Shown here: in pieces, positions 8,649 through 17,112 of the stretch
How positions within the stretch are numbered: the first letter of the stretch is position 1
Layout: the number at the start of each line of letters is the position of its first letter
DNA from: Bradyrhizobium sp. CCBAU 051011
GTDB lineage: Bacteria; Pseudomonadota; Alphaproteobacteria; Rhizobiales; Xanthobacteraceae
DNA: 64,000 bases
Direction: 5' to 3'
NCBI RefSeq assembly: GCF_009930815.1
Contig: NZ_CP022222.1
Location: 3,080,501-3,144,500 of the forward strand
Program-made: the position numbers and the translations under genes
The notes under the pieces: generated by a model
Told to the model about the DNA's origin: nothing
The model's input: the letters and a program-made list of their open reading frames with translations, nothing else
Database searches by the model: none

Positions 8649-8672
8649 CGAATGGATGACCATTCGCTATTC
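8643..8672. repeat. Hairpin-forming repeat at the 3' end of tetR
   Basis: GAATAGCGAATGG (8643-8655) pairs perfectly with CCATTCGCTATTC (8660-8672) over a 4-base loop. The unit GCGAATAGCGAAT and its complement repeat further out (about 8632-8690). The tetR stop codon lies in the left arm. It may act as a transcript-end or processing hairpin. Confidence 0.6.
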
Positions 8673-8728
8673 CCTATTCGCTATTCGCAAAAACCAGAGA
8701 AGAAACAACCAAGGAAAGGTCCTCAAAA

Positions 8729-9487
8729 ATGCAGTTGCAAGACGTAGCCGTTCTCATCACCGGCGGTGGCTCGGGCCTGGGTGCCGCGACCGCCCGCGCG
8801 ATGGCCGCCAAGGGCGCGAAAATCGGCGTGATCGACCAGAACAAGGAAAACGCCGAGAAGGTGGCCGCCGAGGTGAAGGGCGTCGCCCTCCATGCCGACG
8901 TCACCGACGAAGAGGCGATCAAGGCGGCGATTGCGAAAGCCGAGGCCGCGCACGGCATCGCCCGCGTGCTGATGAACTGCGCCGGCATCGGCGGTTCGCA
9001 GCGCGTGGTGGGCAAGGACGGCGTCTATCCGCTGGCGAAGTTCGTGCGCATCATCAACGTCAATCTGATCGGCACCTTCAACGTGCTGCGGCTATTCGCC
9101 GAGCGACTCGCGACCGCGCCGCCGATCGGCGAGGAGCGCGGCGTTGCCATCAACACCGCCTCCGTCGCCGCTTATGAAGGGCAGATCGGCCAGATCGCCT
9201 ATTCGGCATCGAAGGGCGGCGTTGTCGGTCTTACGCTGCCGGCCGCGCGTGATCTCGCCAGCCTGAAGATCCGCGTCAACACCATCGCGCCCGGCCTGTT
9301 CCTGACGCCGCTCCTGATGGGCCTGAACGAAGAGGCCCGCAAGAGCCTCGGCGCGCAGGTCCCGCATCCGGCCCGCCTCGGCGATGCCTCCGAGTACGGC
9401 AACCTCGCGGTTCACATCGTCGAGAACCCGATGCTCAACGGCGAGACCATCCGCCTCGACGGCGCCATCCGCATGGCGCCGCGGTAA
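8729..9487 (+). CDS. Short-chain dehydrogenase/reductase, 3-hydroxyacyl-CoA dehydrogenase type
   Basis: A 252-residue SDR that most likely oxidises a 3-hydroxyacyl-CoA to the 3-keto form with NAD+. The cofactor motif TGGGSGLG is at 11-18, NCAG at 83-86, and the catalytic triad is S145, Y158 and K162. It resembles the HSD10 / 3-hydroxy-2-methylbutyryl-CoA dehydrogenase group. The acidic residue after the second strand (V-I-D) points to NAD rather than NADP. A clear AAGGAAAGG site precedes the ATG. A close paralogue lies at 40822, also beside a crotonase and a feruloyl-CoA-synthetase-like ligase. Confidence 0.9.
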   Translation: MQLQDVAVLITGGGSGLGAATARAMAAKGAKIGVIDQNKENAEKVAAEVKGVALHADVTDEEAIKAAIAKAEAAHGIARVLMNCAGIGGSQRVVGKDGVYPLAKFVRIINVNLIGTFNVLRLFAERLATAPPIGEERGVAINTASVAAYEGQIGQIAYSASKGGVVGLTLPAARDLASLKIRVNTIAPGLFLTPLLMGLNEEARKSLGAQVPHPARLGDASEYGNLAVHIVENPMLNGETIRLDGAIRMAPR

Positions 9488-9507
9488 GCGACGGTGGTGC
9501 GTTCTTG

Positions 9508-9648
9508 ACCCTCCCCTGGAGGGGGAGGGTCGGCGCGAAGCGCCGGGGCGGGGTGATCTCTCCACTCGGGCACTGTTCAAGGCGGAGAGACCGTCACCCC
9601 ACCCCGCTCGCGCTGCGCGCGATCGACCCTCCCCCTCCAGGGGAGGGT
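9508..9648. repeat. Dispersed palindromic repeat between SDR and crotonase genes
   Basis: The outer arms are a 25-base inverted repeat: 9508-9532, beginning ACCCTCCCCTGGAGG, and its exact complement at 9624-9648. Inside, GGGGCGGGGTGA and TCACCCCACCCC pair as a second stem. A fragment of the inner part (GGGCGGGGTGATTTCTCC) recurs at about 37156-37190, so this is a mobile or dispersed element, not a unique site. Confidence 0.75.
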
Positions 9649-9683
9649 AAGTCCGACGGCTAACTCGCTTGCTGGAGGCTCGC

Positions 9684-10490
9684 ATGTCCCAACCGCTGCT
9701 GATCGCACATCATGACGGGGTCGATTGGGTCACGCTCAATCGCCCTGACAGTCTCAACGCGCTCGATCCGTCACTGATCGACGCGCTCAATACCTATTTC
9801 GAAGGCCTGCAACGCAATCGCTCGACCCGTGTCGTGGTGCTGAAAGGCGCTGGCGCGTCGTTCTGCGCCGGGCTCGATCTGAAACACGCCATGAAGCGCC
9901 GCGCCGGGCAGCAGGAGCCGCCCGGAGTGACCGAGTCATTGGACTCGCAGCGCCGCATTGCCGATATCGTGATGCTGATGCGGCGCTGCCCGCAGCCGAT
10001 CATTGCGTTGATCCAGGGCGCGGCCGCTGGCGGCGGCTTTGCGCTGGCGCTCGCCGCCGATATCCGCATCGCGACAAAATCGGCGCGGATGAACTGCGCC
10101 TTCATCAAGCTCGGGCTCGGCGGCTGCGACATCGGCACTTCCTATTTCCTGCCGCGCCTCGTCGGCGTTTCGGTCGCCTCCGAACTGATCCTGACCGGCC
10201 GCTTCATCGGCGCCGAGCGCGCGCTTGCAGTTGGCCTCGTCTCCGAGGTCGTCGAGGAAGGCGGGCTCGACGCTGCGGCCGAGCCTTACGTCGATGCGAT
10301 GATGACGGCCTCGCCGGTGGGCTTAAGGCTCTCCAAGGAATGCCTCAACATGAGTGTCGATGCAGGATCCATTGAAGCCGTGATCGCAATGGAAGATCGC
10401 AATCAGGTGTTGTGCAGCCGTTCCGAAGATTTCAACGAAGGCATCAGGGCCTTTCTCGAAAAGCGAAAGCCTGTCTATATCAGGCGATGA
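9684..10490 (+). CDS. Crotonase-fold protein lacking both catalytic glutamates
   Basis: A 268-residue enoyl-CoA hydratase/isomerase-fold protein. The oxyanion-hole segments are present (FCAGLDL near 60-66, GAAAGGGFAL near 112-121). The two residues that correspond to the catalytic Glu pair of classical hydratases are A120 and F140. Simple hydration by the standard mechanism is therefore unlikely, and isomerase, hydrolase, lyase or carbon-carbon cleavage chemistry is possible. The ATG at 9684 has a GGAGG site 6 bases upstream. The gene stands between the SDR and the CoA ligase on the same strand, so it is expected to act on the same CoA thioester. Confidence 0.85.
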   Translation: MSQPLLIAHHDGVDWVTLNRPDSLNALDPSLIDALNTYFEGLQRNRSTRVVVLKGAGASFCAGLDLKHAMKRRAGQQEPPGVTESLDSQRRIADIVMLMRRCPQPIIALIQGAAAGGGFALALAADIRIATKSARMNCAFIKLGLGGCDIGTSYFLPRLVGVSVASELILTGRFIGAERALAVGLVSEVVEEGGLDAAAEPYVDAMMTASPVGLRLSKECLNMSVDAGSIEAVIAMEDRNQVLCSRSEDFNEGIRAFLEKRKPVYIRR

Positions 10491-10531
10491 CGACAAGATC
10501 CGCAAAGGACAAGAATTCCGGGAGACGCAAT

Positions 10532-12403
10532 ATGGGTGGAAGTGCAGCGAAGGTGCTGACAAAGCCGGCCTTCCGCAAAATCGAATGGCTGCCGCGCGAC
10601 ATCGCGGTCGAGCGTCGTCCTGACGGCGTCATCATCCTGAAGTCGCGCATTCCGCTGCAGCCTTATGAAAAGCATATTCCGGCATCGCTCGCGAAATGGG
10701 CGAGAGAGGCGCCCGAGCGCATCTGGCTGGCGCAGCGCGGCGGCGCCGACCGGCAATGGCGAAAGGTCTCCTACGGCGAAGCCAAGCGCATCGTCGACGG
10801 ATTGACGCAAGGGCTACTCAATCTCGGCCTCGGCGAAGGCCGCCCCGTCGCGATCCTCTCCGGCAACTCCATCGAGCACGCGCTGATGACGCAGGCCGCG
10901 ATGCAGGCGCGCGCTCCCGCGGCGCCGGTGTCGCCGGCCTATTCGCTGATGAGCCAGGATCATCTCAAGCTCAAATATCTCTTCAATCTGATCAAGCCAG
11001 CGGTCGTGATGGTGCAGGACGGCCCGACCTTCGAGAAGGCCTTGAAGGCGCTCGATCTCACCGGGGTCACCATCGTGCACGTCTTGCGGCCCTGCGAAGG
11101 CATCAAGAGCGTGTCCTTTGCCGATCTTGCGGCAACACCGGTGACGGACGCGGTCGAGGGATCGATTGCGAAGATCACGCCAAAAACCGTCGGCAAGCTG
11201 CTGTTCACCTCCGGCTCGACCGGCATGCCGAAGGCCGTCATCAACACCCAGGAGATGATGTGCGCCAATGCGGCGATGATGATGCAGGTGCGCCCGCGCG
11301 ATCCGAATGGGCCTGTCGCGACCGTACTCGACTGGATGCCGTGGAACCACACCATGGGCGGCAATGCCGCGTTTCATCCGATCCTGGTCGATGGCGGCAC
11401 GCTCTACATCGATGACGGCCGGCCGATGCCCGGCCAGCTGGAGGAGACCATCAGGAATCTGCGCGAGGTGTCGCCGACCTATTACGCCAACGTGCCGGCC
11501 GGCTACGCGGCTTTGGCGGCGGCGATGGAAAAGGACGACGCGCTGTGCCGCAGCTTCTTCAAAAACCTCTCCATCATGGCCTATGGCGGCGCGCGGCTGC
11601 CTGATGATCTCTACGACCGCATGCAGGCGCTGGCGGTGAAGACCACCGGCGAGCGCATCGTGTTCTATACGGGCTGGGGCTCGACCGAGACCGCTCCGAC
11701 CTCGACCGGCACCTATTGGGACACCGAGCGCGTCGGCCTGATCGGCCTGCCGTTCCCCGGCGTCGAACTGAAGCTGGTGCCGTGTGGCTCCAAATACGAA
11801 CTGCGCCTGCGCGGCATCAATGTCACGCCGGGCTATTTCGGCCAGCCCGATCTGACGAAGAAGATGTTTGACGAGGAAGGCTTTTATTGCATCGGCGATG
11901 CCGGCGTGTTCGTCGATGACAATGATCCGCTGCAGGGCATTATCTTCGCCGGCCGCGTCGTCGAGGATTTCAAGCTGACGACCGGCACTTTTGTGCACGT
12001 CGGCTCGCTCCGCACCGATGCGATCGCGGCCGCGACGCCCGTCGTGCATGACGCGCTGGTCGCCGGGCAGGACCGGGAGTTCATCGGGCTCTTGGCCTGG
12101 CCCAATCTGCACGCCTGCCGGCAAATCGTCGGCAATCCCGATGCGACGTTTGAAGATGTCATCAGGCATCCCGAGGTGATCAACTGCCTGAAGCGCGGGC
12201 TGGAAGCGCACAACGCCTCCGCCACCGGCAGCAGCATGCGGATCGCGCGCGCCATGCTGATGGCCGAGCCGCCCTCGATCGACGGCAATGAACTCACCGA
12301 CAAGGGCTACATCAACCAGCGCGCCGGCCTCGAGCGCCGCGCCGCGCTGGTGGAGAAGCTTTACGCCGAGAAGCCGGGAGACGACGTGATTGTGCTGCAA
12401 TGA
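10532..12403 (+). CDS. Feruloyl-CoA synthetase family ligase
   Basis: A 623-residue AMP-forming acid-CoA ligase of the feruloyl-CoA synthetase (Fcs) family. It has the AMP-binding motif LLFTSGSTGMPKAVIN (223-238), DWMPWNHTMGG, GWGSTETAP and the family-specific C-terminal VVEDFKLTTGTFVHVG segment. It should activate an aryl or arylalkenoic acid with ATP and CoA. The frame is open to 10412, but the ATG at 10532 with a GGGAG site is preferred; an ATG at 10487 overlapping the previous stop is the alternative. A paralogue lies at 38900. With the ACADs downstream, the substrate may be a saturated or alicyclic relative of hydroxycinnamates. The exact acid is not inferable. Confidence 0.87.
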   Translation: MGGSAAKVLTKPAFRKIEWLPRDIAVERRPDGVIILKSRIPLQPYEKHIPASLAKWAREAPERIWLAQRGGADRQWRKVSYGEAKRIVDGLTQGLLNLGLGEGRPVAILSGNSIEHALMTQAAMQARAPAAPVSPAYSLMSQDHLKLKYLFNLIKPAVVMVQDGPTFEKALKALDLTGVTIVHVLRPCEGIKSVSFADLAATPVTDAVEGSIAKITPKTVGKLLFTSGSTGMPKAVINTQEMMCANAAMMMQVRPRDPNGPVATVLDWMPWNHTMGGNAAFHPILVDGGTLYIDDGRPMPGQLEETIRNLREVSPTYYANVPAGYAALAAAMEKDDALCRSFFKNLSIMAYGGARLPDDLYDRMQALAVKTTGERIVFYTGWGSTETAPTSTGTYWDTERVGLIGLPFPGVELKLVPCGSKYELRLRGINVTPGYFGQPDLTKKMFDEEGFYCIGDAGVFVDDNDPLQGIIFAGRVVEDFKLTTGTFVHVGSLRTDAIAAATPVVHDALVAGQDREFIGLLAWPNLHACRQIVGNPDATFEDVIRHPEVINCLKRGLEAHNASATGSSMRIARAMLMAEPPSIDGNELTDKGYINQRAGLERRAALVEKLYAEKPGDDVIVLQ

Positions 12404-12422
12404 AGACGACGCTCTCTCCCTC

Positions 12423-12505
12423 CGTCATTCCGGGATGGTCCGAAGGACCAGACCCGGAATCTCGAGATTCCGGGTTCGATGCTTCGCATCGCCCCGGAAT
12501 GACGG
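12423..12505. repeat. Palindromic repeat, 'GTCATTCCGGG' family, copy 1
   Basis: Begins CGTCATTCCGGG and ends CCCCGGAATGACG. The inner segments (GGTCCGAAGGACC, GAATCTCGAGATTC, GATGCTTCGCATC) are themselves palindromic. Copies of the same design occur at 13679-13770 and 54418-54519, with a fragment at about 28118. Confidence 0.8.
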
Positions 12506-12541
12506 CAAACAAATAACAGCAAGCCAAGAAGGTAAGCCGCC

Positions 12542-13669
12542 ATGAACTTCGATTTCTCCGACGACCAAAAACAGATGCGCGACGCGGCGAGGAAATTCCT
12601 CACCGAACAGTGCCCGCCGAAAGCCGTGCGCGAGGTGCTGGATGGCAGGGCGACCTATGACAAGGCGCTGTGGAAGGGCCTCGCCGAGATGGGCTTCCTC
12701 GGCGTCGCGATCCCGGAAGAGTTCGGCGGCGCGGGCGCCGGCCATCTCGAACTCTGCGTGATCGCGGAAGAAATGGGCCGCGCCAATGCGCCGGTGCCGT
12801 TCTCCTCCACGGTGTACCTCGCCGCCGAGGCGCTGCTGCTCGCAGGCTCCGACGCTCAGAAGCAGAAATGGCTGCCGAGAATTGCGTCGGGTGACGCGAT
12901 CGGCACGCTGGCGCTGTTCGAGGGCAAGGGCAATCCGTCGCCGAAGGCGATCAAGCTGCAGGCCTCCGGGGGCACGCTGAACGGCGTGAAGAAGCCGGTG
13001 CCGGATGGCGCGATCGCTGATTTCGCTGTGGTCGCCGCGCGCACCGGCTCGACCGGGCGTGACGCCGATATCTCGCTGTTCCTGGTCGACCTGAAGGCCG
13101 GCGGCGTCGAAGCCAAGGCACTGACCAATGTCGATCCGACCCGGGGGCAGGCCGAACTCACCTTCAAGAATGCCAAGGCCGAACCGCTTGGAACTGCCGG
13201 CGAAGGTTGGAGCATTTTGACCCAGGTGCTCGACCGTGCCGCGGTGCTGCTGGCGTTCGAGCAGGTCGGCGGTTCCGACCGCGCGCTCGAAATGGGCCGC
13301 GACTATGCACTTGACCGCATCGCCTTCGGCCGGCCGATCGGCTCGTTCCAGGCCGTAAAACATATCCTCGCCGACATGTATGTCTCGGCGACGCTGGCGC
13401 GCTCGAATTGCTATTACGGCGCCTGGGCGCTCTCGACCAACGCGTCGGAATTGCCGGAAGCAGCCGCTGCCGCGCGCATCAGCGCGACGCAGGCGTTCCA
13501 GCACTGCTCCAAGAACAACATCCAGGTCCATGGCGGCATGGGTTTCACCTGGGAGTTCGACTGCCACATGTACTACCGCCGCGCCAACGCGACCGCGCTA
13601 ACGCTCGGCAGCCTGTCCTACTGGGAAGATCAGTTGATCGACCGCATGCGCAAGAAGAACGCGGCGTGA
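12542..13669 (+). CDS. Acyl-CoA dehydrogenase (small-subunit type)
   Basis: A 375-residue FAD-dependent acyl-CoA dehydrogenase that introduces a 2,3 double bond into an acyl-CoA and passes electrons to ETF. The N-terminal helical part starts MNFDFSDDQKQMRDAARKFL. The C-terminal half has R-AFGRPIGSFQAVKH, FAD/acyl-binding segments and IQVHGGMGFTWEFDCHMYYRR. It resembles the smaller, PimD-like partner of two-component ACADs, while the next two genes resemble the large partner. An alpha2beta2 enzyme is therefore plausible, as in mycobacterial FadE pairs. Probably in one operon with the downstream genes, despite the repeats between them. Confidence 0.88.
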   Translation: MNFDFSDDQKQMRDAARKFLTEQCPPKAVREVLDGRATYDKALWKGLAEMGFLGVAIPEEFGGAGAGHLELCVIAEEMGRANAPVPFSSTVYLAAEALLLAGSDAQKQKWLPRIASGDAIGTLALFEGKGNPSPKAIKLQASGGTLNGVKKPVPDGAIADFAVVAARTGSTGRDADISLFLVDLKAGGVEAKALTNVDPTRGQAELTFKNAKAEPLGTAGEGWSILTQVLDRAAVLLAFEQVGGSDRALEMGRDYALDRIAFGRPIGSFQAVKHILADMYVSATLARSNCYYGAWALSTNASELPEAAAAARISATQAFQHCSKNNIQVHGGMGFTWEFDCHMYYRRANATALTLGSLSYWEDQLIDRMRKKNAA

Positions 13670-13678
13670 GCTTGTGAA

Positions 13679-13770
13679 CGTCATTCCGGGGCGATGCGAA
13701 GCATCGAACCCGGAATCCAGAGGTTTGGATCGAGATTCCGGGTTCACGCTTCGCGTGCCCCGGAATGACA
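13679..13770. repeat. Palindromic repeat, 'GTCATTCCGGG' family, copy 2
   Basis: Starts CGTCATTCCGGGG and ends CCCCGGAATGACA, with inner stems GATGCGAAGCATC and CACGCTTCGCGTG. It fills almost the whole gap between two acyl-CoA dehydrogenase genes and also opens the reading frame artificially upstream of the ATG at 13785. Confidence 0.8.
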
Positions 13771-13784
13771 GAAAGAGAAGCGCC

Positions 13785-15032
13785 ATGAACTTCGACGACA
13801 CCCCGCAGGAAGCCGCGTTCCGCGCCGAAGCCAAGGCGTGGATACAAGCCAACGCGCCGAAGCAATACGAGGAAGAACTTCGAAAATCCTCGCTCGGCCG
13901 CACCGTGCTCAAGGGCGCCAACATTCTGGAGGTCGCAAAGGCCTGGCAGAAGAAGAAGGCCGATGCCGGATGGGCCTGCCTGCATTGGCCAAAGGAGTAT
14001 GGGGGCCGCGGCTCGTCGCCGATCGAGCGCGTGATCTGGCAGCAGGAAGAGGGTCCGTTCGGAAAACTCTCCGGCATGTTTATCATCGGCCACGGCATGT
14101 GTGGGCCGACCATGATGGCGTTCGCCGGCGAGGAGCAGAAGCGGAAGTATCTGCCGCCGCTGGCGTCAGGCGAAAAGGTCTGGTGTCAACTGTTCTCCGA
14201 ACCCGCCGGCGGCTCCGACGTCGCGGGGCTGCGCACCCGAGCCGAGAAGAAGGGCGACGACTGGATCATCAACGGCCAGAAGATCTGGACCTCCGGCGCG
14301 CACTATTCCGATTACGGCATCCTGCTCACCCGCACCGATCCGACCGTGCCGAAGCACAAGGGCCTCACCATGTTCTTCCTGGACATGAAGAGCCCGGGCG
14401 TCGAGGTGCGGCCGATCAAGCAGGCCAGCGGTCAGTCCGACTTCAACGAGGTCTACTTTACCGACGTCAAGATTCCGGATTCGCAGCGGCTGGGCGCCGT
14501 CAATGACGGCTGGAATGTCTCGCTGACGACGCTGATGAACGAACGCATGTCGATCGGCGCGGGCGTTGCGACCGGCTTCCCGGAATTGTTCGACTTCTGC
14601 AACAGCCTGATGCTGGAGGATGGCCCCGCGATCGAGGACCGCAGCGTCCGTTCAAGGTTGGCGAACTATGCGGTGAAGGCGAGCGGACTCCGATACACCA
14701 GCATGCGCGCAATCTCTGCGCTGTCGAAAGGCGAGCGTCCGGGGCCGGAGAATTCCATCGGCAAATTGGTGGCGGGATCGATGGTGCAGGAGGTCGCGAT
14801 GTATGCGCTCGACCTGCAGGGCGCCGCCGGCGTGCTGAGCGGACCTGATGACGCCGAAGTCGCCGGCAAATTCCAGGCGATGCTGCTGCGCGCGCCGGGC
14901 ACCCGCGTCGAGGGCGGCACCGACGAGATCATGCGCAACATCATCGCGGAGCGCGTGCTTGGTTTGCCCGGCGATATCAGGGTCGACAAGGATGTGCCTT
15001 TCAACCAGATCCCGACCAAGGGAAGGACGTAA
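13785..15032 (+). CDS. Acyl-CoA dehydrogenase (large-subunit type), first tandem copy
   Basis: A 415-residue acyl-CoA dehydrogenase. Landmarks: MNFDDTPQEAAFRAEAKAW at the start, CQLFSEPAGGSDVAGL (FAD/substrate loop), IKQASGQSDFNEVYFTDV, and C-terminal GGTDEIMRNIIAERVLGLPGD. The frame runs back to 13674 through a repeat, but the ATG at 13785 follows AGAGAAG and matches the start of the neighbouring paralogue. The next gene is a close relative across its full length. This looks like the large component of a two-part ACAD in which the 12542 product is the other part. Substrate unknown. Confidence 0.88.
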   Translation: MNFDDTPQEAAFRAEAKAWIQANAPKQYEEELRKSSLGRTVLKGANILEVAKAWQKKKADAGWACLHWPKEYGGRGSSPIERVIWQQEEGPFGKLSGMFIIGHGMCGPTMMAFAGEEQKRKYLPPLASGEKVWCQLFSEPAGGSDVAGLRTRAEKKGDDWIINGQKIWTSGAHYSDYGILLTRTDPTVPKHKGLTMFFLDMKSPGVEVRPIKQASGQSDFNEVYFTDVKIPDSQRLGAVNDGWNVSLTTLMNERMSIGAGVATGFPELFDFCNSLMLEDGPAIEDRSVRSRLANYAVKASGLRYTSMRAISALSKGERPGPENSIGKLVAGSMVQEVAMYALDLQGAAGVLSGPDDAEVAGKFQAMLLRAPGTRVEGGTDEIMRNIIAERVLGLPGDIRVDKDVPFNQIPTKGRT

Positions 15033-15040
15033 GAGAATTC

Positions 15041-15128
15041 GTAGGGTGGATTAGCGTAGCGTAACCCACCCTGCCAGCAACGACGCCGATAGAACTGGTC
15101 GGTTACGCCTTCGGCTAACCAACCCTGC
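15041..15128. repeat. Palindromic repeat between tandem dehydrogenase genes
   Basis: Starts GTAGGGTGGATTAGCG and ends GGTTACGCCTTCGGCTAACCAACCCTGC, with pairing TAGCGTAGCGTAACCC / GGTTACGCC...GCTAACC arms. It is related in style to the copy at 27683-27773, which also contains CAGCGTAACCC. Imperfect, probably a degraded copy. Confidence 0.55.
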
Positions 15129-15154
15129 ACAGAAAACAAAAAAGAGGTCCGCCA

Positions 15155-16399
15155 ATGAACTTCGACGATACGCCGCAGGAAGCCGAATTCCGTAGCCTCG
15201 CCCGCAAATGGATCGAGGCCAACGCGCCCAAGCAATATGAGGCGGAGCTTTCAAAATCCTCGCTCGGCCGCATCCGGCTGGAGAAGGAAGAAATCGTCGA
15301 CGTCGGCAAGGCCTGGCAGAAGAAGAAGGCCGAGGGCGGCTGGGCCTGCCTGCACTGGCCGAAGGAATATGGCGGCCGCGGCGCCACGCCGATCGAGAAG
15401 GTGATCTGGCAGCAGGAAGAGGGTGTCTATGGCAAGCTGACGCAGCCGTTCCAGATCGGCGAGGGCATGTGCGGCCCGACGGTGATGGCGTTCGGCAGCG
15501 AGGAGCACAAGCGCCACTATCTGCCGAAGCTCGCCTCCGGTGAACATATCTGGTGCCAGCTCTTCTCCGAGCCCGCCGGCGGCTCCGACGTTGCAGGCTT
15601 GCGCACGCGCGCGGAGAAGAAAGGCGACAACTGGATCGTCAACGGCCAGAAGATCTGGACCTCGGGCGCGCATTATTCCGACTACGGCCTTCTGATCACG
15701 CGCACCGATCCCAATGTGCCCAAGCACAAGGGCCTGACGATGTTCTTCCTCGACATGAAGAGCAAGGGCGTCGAGGTGCGGCCGATCAAGCAGGCCAACG
15801 GCATGCAGGAGTTCAACGAGGTCTATTTCACCGATGTGGTGATTCCGGACAGCCAGCGGCTCGGCGCCGTCGGTGACGGCTGGAACGTGTCGCTGACCAC
15901 GCTGATGAACGAGCGCATGTCGATCGGCTCGCGGCTCGCGACCGGCGTCCCCGAGATGTTCGAATTCTGCTCGAACCTGATGCTGGAGAATGGGCTCGCG
16001 ATCGACGATCCCGCGGTGCGCTCCAAGCTCGCGAGTTGGGCGGTGAAGTCGAGCGGGCTGAAATACACCAGCTACCGCGCGATCTCCTCGTTGTCGAAGG
16101 GCGAGCGCCCCGGCCCGGAAAACTCCATCGGCAAGCTGGTCTCCGGTTCGATGCTGCAGGACATCGCGGCTTACGCGATGGACCTGCAGGGCGCGGCCGG
16201 TGCGCTGACCGGCACGGATGAGGAAATGGTTCACGGCCAGTTCCAGCAGATGCTGTTGTCTTCGCCCTCGATGCGCATCGCCGGCGGTACCGATGAAATC
16301 CTGCGCAACATCATCGCCGAGCGCGTGCTCGGCCTGCCCGGCGATATCAGGGTCGACAAGGATGTACCGTTCAACAAGATCCCGACCAAGGGGCGATGA
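15155..16399 (+). CDS. Acyl-CoA dehydrogenase (large-subunit type), second tandem copy
   Basis: A 414-residue paralogue of the preceding gene, collinear over the whole length. Shared segments include GWACLHWPKEYGGRG, CQLFSEPAGGSDVAGLRTR, TSGAHYSDYG and ERVLGLPGDIRVDKDVPFN. The duplication has diverged mainly near residues 17-55 and in the acyl pocket region, so the two copies may differ in substrate. An AAGAGG site precedes the ATG. Its stop overlaps the start of the nitroreductase-like gene (ATGA), showing tight coupling with it. Confidence 0.88.
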   Translation: MNFDDTPQEAEFRSLARKWIEANAPKQYEAELSKSSLGRIRLEKEEIVDVGKAWQKKKAEGGWACLHWPKEYGGRGATPIEKVIWQQEEGVYGKLTQPFQIGEGMCGPTVMAFGSEEHKRHYLPKLASGEHIWCQLFSEPAGGSDVAGLRTRAEKKGDNWIVNGQKIWTSGAHYSDYGLLITRTDPNVPKHKGLTMFFLDMKSKGVEVRPIKQANGMQEFNEVYFTDVVIPDSQRLGAVGDGWNVSLTTLMNERMSIGSRLATGVPEMFEFCSNLMLENGLAIDDPAVRSKLASWAVKSSGLKYTSYRAISSLSKGERPGPENSIGKLVSGSMLQDIAAYAMDLQGAAGALTGTDEEMVHGQFQQMLLSSPSMRIAGGTDEILRNIIAERVLGLPGDIRVDKDVPFNKIPTKGR

Positions 16400-17112
16400 T
16401 CATGGACGCAAAGACACCGAAGGCACGCTATGCGAATGCAGATCGCATCGGCGTGCTCGTAGAGCTGCTGAACGAGCGTTACTCCGTGCGCGCGTTCCTG
16501 CCGCAGGAGGTGCCGCGCGAGACTATCGAACACATTCTTAACGTGGCGCAGCGCACGGCCTCCTGGTGCAACAGCCAGCCCTGGCAGGTGTTGATCGCGA
16601 GCGGCGAGGCCAAGGAGACGTTTCGCAAGGCGATCTATGCCGAAGCTGCATCCGGCGCCAAGGACGACCATGATTTCACGCCGCCGCGCGAATATCTCGG
16701 AGTCTATCTCGAACGCCGACGCGAAAGCGGTTTTCAGCTCTACAACACGCTGGGCATCACGCGCGGCGACAAGATGGCCTACGCCAAGCAGGCGCTGGAG
16801 AACTACAATTTCTTCGGCGCGCCGCATGTCGCCATCATCCATACCGACGAACCGCTCGGCATCTACGGTGCGGTCGATTGCGGCGCCTATGTCTCTAACT
16901 TCATGCTCGCGGCGCAGGCGCTCGGCCTCGGCACGATTCCGCAGGCCGCCCTGGCTCGCCATTCCGGCTTGATCCGGCGGCACTTCAAGCTGGCCGACGA
17001 TCGCAAGGTGGTTTGCGGCATCTCCTTCGGCTTCGCCGACCATTCGCACAAGGTCAACAGCTACCGCACCTCGCGGGCGAGTGTGGCGGACACTGTGACG
17101 TTCGTCGACTAA
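16396..17112 (+). CDS. Nitroreductase family flavoprotein
   Basis: A 238-residue FMN-dependent nitroreductase-fold protein. Landmarks: the N-terminal ERYSVRAFLPQEV, typical of FMN phosphate binding; RTASWCNSQPWQV; and C-terminal GISFGFADHSHKVNSYRT. Family members reduce quinones, nitro groups or enoates with NAD(P)H. The start overlaps the stop of the ACAD gene by four bases, so it is translationally coupled and probably serves the same pathway, perhaps as an enoate or flavin reductase. The stop converges with and overlaps the stop of the ankyrin gene on the other strand. Confidence 0.85.
   Translation: MIMDAKTPKARYANADRIGVLVELLNERYSVRAFLPQEVPRETIEHILNVAQRTASWCNSQPWQVLIASGEAKETFRKAIYAEAASGAKDDHDFTPPREYLGVYLERRRESGFQLYNTLGITRGDKMAYAKQALENYNFFGAPHVAIIHTDEPLGIYGAVDCGAYVSNFMLAAQALGLGTIPQAALARHSGLIRRHFKLADDRKVVCGISFGFADHSHKVNSYRTSRASVADTVTFVD

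Noticed and set aside
10814..12400. 528-codon open frame on the minus strand opposite the feruloyl-CoA-synthetase-type gene
   Set aside because: Composition is rich in Arg, His and Asp as expected of antisense in GC-rich DNA. No motif or ribosome site.
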